In this document: positions 6,738-9,909 of the stretch, in pieces
Numbering within the stretch: position 1 is the first letter of the stretch
Layout of the letters: every line of letters begins with the position of its first letter
Assembly: GCA_945957075.1 (NCBI GenBank)
Contig: CAMFJP010000037.1
Location: 1-9,909, forward strand
Reading direction: 5' to 3'
From: an uncultured Chlamydiae bacterium
Lineage (GTDB): Bacteria > Chlamydiota > Chlamydiia > Chlamydiales > Rhabdochlamydiaceae
Length of the DNA: 9,909 nucleotides
Program-made: the position numbers and the translations under genes
Notes under the pieces: generated by a model
Told to the model about the DNA's origin: nothing
The model's database searches: none
Seen by the model: only the letters and a program-made list of their open reading frames with translations

Positions 6738-7450
6738 TAAAAGAACACACATGGTCTCTTGAAACCTACGGACTATCCGATATTGGACTGCGCCGTAGCA
6801 ATAACGAAGACGTATGGGGATATAAAAAAGATGCCCTATTTTGCATCCTTGCCGATGGAATGGGTGGACATGTTGCAGGAGAAGTAGCAGCTCAACTAGC
6901 TGTTGACACTTTGTGCAAAAAAGCCGCCCCAGCCTCCCACTTTGCAACCCCTCAAGAGCTCGCTTTATTTCTACATGAAGCGATTTTAGACACAAATCAA
7001 GACATCTACAGAAAAGCTCTTGAAGACACCTCTTTGCGCGGCATGGGCACCACCCTATGCTGTATGCAACCCTATAGAGACCTGCTGATTTACGCTCATG
7101 TAGGCGACAGCAGAATCTATAGATTTAGAGACGGCACACTCGAACAACTCACCAAAGACCACACCCTCAAGCGCTCTGTCAATAACATCGAACGCTCCTT
7201 TCTCACAAAGGCACTTGGCACCTCATCTTACGTCCGCCCCTCCCTTGCAAGCACCCCACTTCATCCAAACGACCTCTATTTTATGTGCAGCGATGGCCTA
7301 ACCGACTGCGTAAAAAATCAAGAAATCATTAATATTCTTTCCAAGGAAAAAGACCTTATTATTTCCTCTAAACAATTAATCTCTCTTGCTAAATCTAAAG
7401 GCAGCGGCGATAATATCACCATCTTAATGACAAAAATAGCAACAAAGTGA
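6719..7450 (+). CDS. PP2C-type Ser/Thr protein phosphatase
   Basis: A soluble 243-residue phosphatase of the bacterial Stp/PrpC (PPM) type, removing phosphate from Ser/Thr with two metal ions. The motifs run in the family order: DIGLRRSNNEDVWG (21-34), LADGMGGHVAGE (44-55) with metal-binding Asp46/Gly47, GMGTTL (108-113), HVGDSRIYRFRDG (127-139), LTKALGT (162-168), CSDGLTD (190-196) with Asp192, and GSGDNIT (228-234) with Asp231. It lacks any membrane segment or extra domain. In C. trachomatis a PP2C (CT259/CTL0511) is reported to counter the Pkn1/PknD kinases and lies next to the NifS-like CT258, the same pair as here. The ATG at 6719 lies within the end of the CPBP gene with only a weak upstream AGTGAG; its TGA overlaps the GTG start of the next gene (GTGA, 7447-7450). 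Confidence 0.95.
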   Translation: MAHTHLIKEHTWSLETYGLSDIGLRRSNNEDVWGYKKDALFCILADGMGGHVAGEVAAQLAVDTLCKKAAPASHFATPQELALFLHEAILDTNQDIYRKALEDTSLRGMGTTLCCMQPYRDLLIYAHVGDSRIYRFRDGTLEQLTKDHTLKRSVNNIERSFLTKALGTSSYVRPSLASTPLHPNDLYFMCSDGLTDCVKNQEIINILSKEKDLIISSKQLISLAKSKGSGDNITILMTKIATK

Positions 7451-8565
7451 AAGAGATTTATTTAGACAATAATGCTACGACCCCCCTAGACCCTAAGGTC
7501 GTTTCATCCATGCAAAGCGCCTACGCCATCTACGGCAACCCCTCTAGCACACACTCGCAAGGAAAAAAAGCAAAACAGCTTCTTGTTTCCTCTAGAGCAC
7601 GCATCGCAAAATACCTAAACGTTCAAGACCGCACCATTCACTTTACATCTGGCGGCACAGAATCCATTAATCTACTACTACGCTCTATCAAGCACCCACG
7701 CCATATCATCACAAGTAACACAGAACATGCAAGCATCTTCCACACCCTGCAAGACTTATCCCTGTCTTCAATCACCTACGTCCCTTCAGGACTAGAGGGC
7801 GCCCCCAAGTCCCAAGATATTCAAGCAGCACTCCGCCCTGAAACAGACCTAATCGTCCTTGCAGCCGTCAACAGCGAAACCGGCGCCATGATTGATCTAG
7901 AAGCCATAGCAACCATCGCAAAACAAAATAACATTCCCTTCGTTGTTGATGCGATAGCCCTTCTTGGTAAAGAGCCCATAACCTTATTCGAGGGTATTTC
8001 CGCCATGGCCTTTTCAGGACACAAAATTCATGGCCCCAAAGGAACAGGGTGCATCTATGCTCATGAAACATTCCCCCTATCCCCCCAGCTAACAGGAGGC
8101 GGACAAGAACGCGGCTATAGATCCGGCACAGAAAATCTAATGGGCATCATCGGCTTTGCAGAGGCAGTAGCGCTACTTGAAACGGAGCTACCAAAAGCCT
8201 CTTTACAAATGCGCGCTTTAAAAGAGAACTTAGAAAAAGGGATCCAAGCCCTATATCCCACAGCCCAAATTAACGCCTTAGGCCCCCGCATTTGCAATAC
8301 CTCAAACATCCATTTTCCAGGTGTCGACGCCGAAACCCTATTTATACAACTCGACCTTGCAGGTATCGCCGTAAGCCTTGGATCTGCATGTGCCTCAGGT
8401 GGCCTTGAGCCCTCCCGCATCCTCCTAAACATGGGACTCTCCCACTCCGCTGCCCGCTCCTCCATCCGCTTTAGCCTTAGTAGATTAACAACACAAGAAG
8501 ACATCACCTACTGCCTAACTCACCTAGCAAAGCTATTGCCATTCTTTGAGGCAAAAATCAGCTGA
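7447..8565 (+). CDS. nifS: NifS/IscS-like cysteine desulfurase
   Basis: A 372-residue PLP enzyme of the class V aminotransferase fold that should take sulfur from cysteine for Fe-S clusters or tRNA thiolation. Seen: YLDNNATTPLDP (5-16), GNPSSTH (30-36), TSGGTES (67-73), the PLP-stacking His94 in TEHAS, Asp168, the Schiff-base lysine Lys193 in SGHKIHGPKGTG (190-201), GGGQERGYRSGTEN (217-230), and the persulfide Cys315 in GSACASGG (312-319). The order and loop lengths fit group I (IscS/NifS). Two positions are odd: the usual VNNE is VNSE (Ser143, for E. coli IscS Asn155) and the usual VDATQ/VDAVQ is VDAIA (Ala171, for Gln183), both PLP contacts in IscS. The start is GTG at 7447, overlapping the PP2C stop by 4 nt. 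No scaffold or regulator gene follows, so sulfur delivery to a tRNA thiolase such as MnmA is one possibility. It ends 34 nt from the convergent pheS. Confidence 0.9.
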   Translation: MKEIYLDNNATTPLDPKVVSSMQSAYAIYGNPSSTHSQGKKAKQLLVSSRARIAKYLNVQDRTIHFTSGGTESINLLLRSIKHPRHIITSNTEHASIFHTLQDLSLSSITYVPSGLEGAPKSQDIQAALRPETDLIVLAAVNSETGAMIDLEAIATIAKQNNIPFVVDAIALLGKEPITLFEGISAMAFSGHKIHGPKGTGCIYAHETFPLSPQLTGGGQERGYRSGTENLMGIIGFAEAVALLETELPKASLQMRALKENLEKGIQALYPTAQINALGPRICNTSNIHFPGVDAETLFIQLDLAGIAVSLGSACASGGLEPSRILLNMGLSHSAARSSIRFSLSRLTTQEDITYCLTHLAKLLPFFEAKIS

Positions 8566-8599
8566 AAAATATGGACTAAACAATTTTTTATATTTTACG

Positions 8600-9619
8600 T
8601 TAAAACTGAGAAAGAAGGCGCATGTCGTTTTCAGTGAAAAAACGGATATCCTTTACCCCATAGCGCAAAAGTGCCAGGCGCTCAACGCCAAGACCCCATG
8701 CGTAACCACTATAGACCTCGGGATCAATCCCTGCATTACGCAAAACTTCAGGATGTACCATCCCAGCCCCTAAGATCTCAAGCCACCCCGAGTACTTACA
8801 AAGACTACATCCTGCCGAAGCGCAGGCTGTGCATCCAATATCGACTTCAAGACCCGGTTCCACAAAAGGGAAAAAACTAGGACGGAAACGCGTTTTTACA
8901 CTATCCCCAAAAAGACGCTTCAAAAAACTGTCTATTGTAGAAAAAAGATCGACAAAAGAGACCCCTTTATCCACATAGAGCATCTCTACCTGATGAAAAA
9001 AAACATGAGAGCGGGCACTAATGGTCTCATTACGATAGACGGTGCCTGGAGCTACAATCCGAATAGGCGGCGCATGGGTCTCCATCACCCGCAGTTGCAC
9101 GTTAGAGGTATGAGAGCGCAAAAGCATCTCTGGAGAAATATAAAACGTATCCTGCATCTCTCGCGCTGGATGGTCTTTAGGATAGTTTAACCCTTCAAAA
9201 TTATAGTAATCGCTATCGACGTCGGGCCCCTCCTGAATAGAAAAACCCATAGAAACAAGAATATCGAGTACTTCATCAAAAAGGAGGCGTACAGGGTGCT
9301 TTCGTCCTTGAAAAGGGCGTTTACCAGGAAGCGTAACATCAATCGCCTCCCCATCTAACTGCTTCAACCTCTCAACACGAGAAAGAGTATGAAAAGCCTC
9401 ATCACACAAGGCTGTAAGGTCGTTTTTAAGAGCATTAATCAATTGACCAAGACGGGGTCTCTCTTCTGGGGTCGCGGTTTTAAGAAAACCTACAAGCTCC
9501 TGAAGAAGCCCCTTCTTACCCAAAAACTTTACCCTCAAAGCTTCAAGATCTTGAGAAGTATGAACAAGTTGCAATTCTTCCTTGAACTGCGCCTTTAGAA
9601 GAAAAGCCCTTTGTTCCAT
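8600..9619 (-). CDS. pheS: Phenylalanyl-tRNA synthetase alpha subunit
   Basis: PheS is the catalytic subunit of the alpha2-beta2 enzyme that charges tRNA-Phe. The 339-residue protein has the N-terminal coiled-coil tRNA-binding arm (about 1-90), the linker KRPFQGRKHPV (100-110), class II motif 1 around GFSIQEGPDVDSDYYNFEGL (125-144), motif 2 with TVYRNETISARSHVFFHQVE (193-212), and motif 3 GYAWGLGVERLALLRYG (305-321). The motif 2 form RNETISARSH, and a Cys cluster CTACASAGCSLC (263-274; Cys263, 266, 271, 274), are of the type I associate with Chlamydiae and Bacteroidetes rather than E. coli, and the four cysteines could hold a zinc ion. Length is normal. It lies 4 nt after rplT with no clear Shine-Dalgarno, so it is probably translated by coupling. 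pheT, its partner, is not in the window. Confidence 0.97.
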   Translation of the reverse strand: MEQRAFLLKAQFKEELQLVHTSQDLEALRVKFLGKKGLLQELVGFLKTATPEERPRLGQLINALKNDLTALCDEAFHTLSRVERLKQLDGEAIDVTLPGKRPFQGRKHPVRLLFDEVLDILVSMGFSIQEGPDVDSDYYNFEGLNYPKDHPAREMQDTFYISPEMLLRSHTSNVQLRVMETHAPPIRIVAPGTVYRNETISARSHVFFHQVEMLYVDKGVSFVDLFSTIDSFLKRLFGDSVKTRFRPSFFPFVEPGLEVDIGCTACASAGCSLCKYSGWLEILGAGMVHPEVLRNAGIDPEVYSGYAWGLGVERLALLRYGVKDIRFFTENDMRLLSQF

Positions 9620-9623
9620 AGGA

Positions 9624-9909
9624 TCATGCTACCGCAAGGGCTCGTTTTGCAGACTCTGCAACATGAGCAAACCCTGCTGGGTCATGAAGTGCCATCTCTG
9701 AAAGCATTTTACGATTAAGAACCACACCCGCCTTTTGCACGCCATGAATGAACTTACTATAAGAAAGCCCATGCAATCTAGCGCCAACTGTTAAACGTGT
9801 AATCCACAAAGAACGAAACTCTCTTTTCTTCAACTTTCTATGACGGTAATTGGAGGCCATCGCCGACATCACCGCATTCTTAGAAAGGCGAATGTGATTT
9901 TTCCTATCT
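9624..9909 (-). CDS. rplT: 50S ribosomal protein L20, 5' end cut by window edge
   Basis: L20 binds 23S rRNA early in large-subunit assembly. The frame stays open to the right edge: upstream of the internal methionines it reads DRKNHIRLSKNAVMSAMA, which is the conserved L20 segment normally about 20-45 residues from the N-terminus, so the true start lies outside the window. The visible part is 94 residues of a protein usually near 115-120 aa. Further motifs are NYRHRKLKKREFRSLWITRL and GLSYSKFIHG. The order rplT-pheS (normally preceded by infC and rpmI) is conserved in Chlamydia and many other bacteria. The stop is 4 nt before the pheS ATG. Any promoter or L20 autoregulatory leader would be off the right edge. 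Confidence 0.96.
   Translation of the reverse strand, partial: DRKNHIRLSKNAVMSAMASNYRHRKLKKREFRSLWITRLTVGARLHGLSYSKFIHGVQKAGVVLNRKMLSEMALHDPAGFAHVAESAKRALAVA

Noticed and set aside
8115..8507. A 130-codon open frame antisense to the desulfurase gene
   Set aside because: It covers strongly conserved desulfurase motifs on the other strand, and its product has no recognisable motif.
8566..8599. A rho-independent terminator between the convergent desulfurase and pheS genes
   Set aside because: The 34-bp gap is AT-rich with a T run but contains no stem-forming inverted repeat.
9624..9872. rplT as a complete 82-residue gene starting near 9872
   Set aside because: The apparent start is a GTG codon inside the conserved sequence; the frame continues to the window edge with further typical L20 residues, so the gene is truncated by the window.

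Overview
The window looks like part of a chlamydial chromosome, probably from one of the environmental, amoeba- or arthropod-associated families (Parachlamydia/Waddlia/Simkania/Rhabdochlamydia type) rather than Chlamydia itself. The main pointers are: a close match to the chlamydial type III secretion chaperone Slc1, divergent from a GlgX debranching enzyme (an adjacency I recall as CT042-CT043 in C. trachomatis); a PP2C phosphatase followed by a NifS-like desulfurase (recalled as CT259-CT258); and an rplT-pheS pair. A eukaryote-like F-box/LRR gene of the kind expanded in environmental Chlamydiae completes the picture. The assignment is by memory of these families, not by a search.

Region 1 (about 79-3462, plus strand) is a tightly packed gene run: an MreD-like membrane protein, a SuhB-type inositol monophosphatase, FolD, and an F-box plus leucine-rich-repeat protein. 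Neighbours overlap by 11 nt or 4 nt, or are separated by 3 nt, so it is probably one transcription unit whose promoter lies outside or at the very left edge of the window. The last gene is a likely secreted host-directed effector riding on a housekeeping unit.

Region 2 (3459-4127) holds slc1 on the minus strand, convergent with the F-box gene (the two coding regions overlap by 4 nt at their stops) and divergent from glgX. The 168-bp slc1-glgX intergenic region carries two good sigma70-like promoter candidates, one per strand, that lie almost exactly on top of each other.

Region 3 (4128-8565, plus strand) is a second tight unit: glgX (glycogen/maltodextrin debranching), a CPBP-family membrane protease, a PP2C Ser/Thr phosphatase and a NifS/IscS-like cysteine desulfurase with two unusual active-site substitutions. 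The genes are 9 nt apart, then overlap by 19 nt and 4 nt.

Region 4 (8600-9909, minus strand) is the conserved translation pair rplT (5' end cut by the window edge) and pheS, separated by 4 nt and convergent with the nifS-like gene across a 34-bp gap. There are no RNA genes, insertion sequences or CRISPR arrays that I can see, and no gene-free stretch over 300 bp. The most interesting items are the F-box/LRR effector candidate next to slc1, the overlapping divergent promoters, and the altered desulfurase active site.
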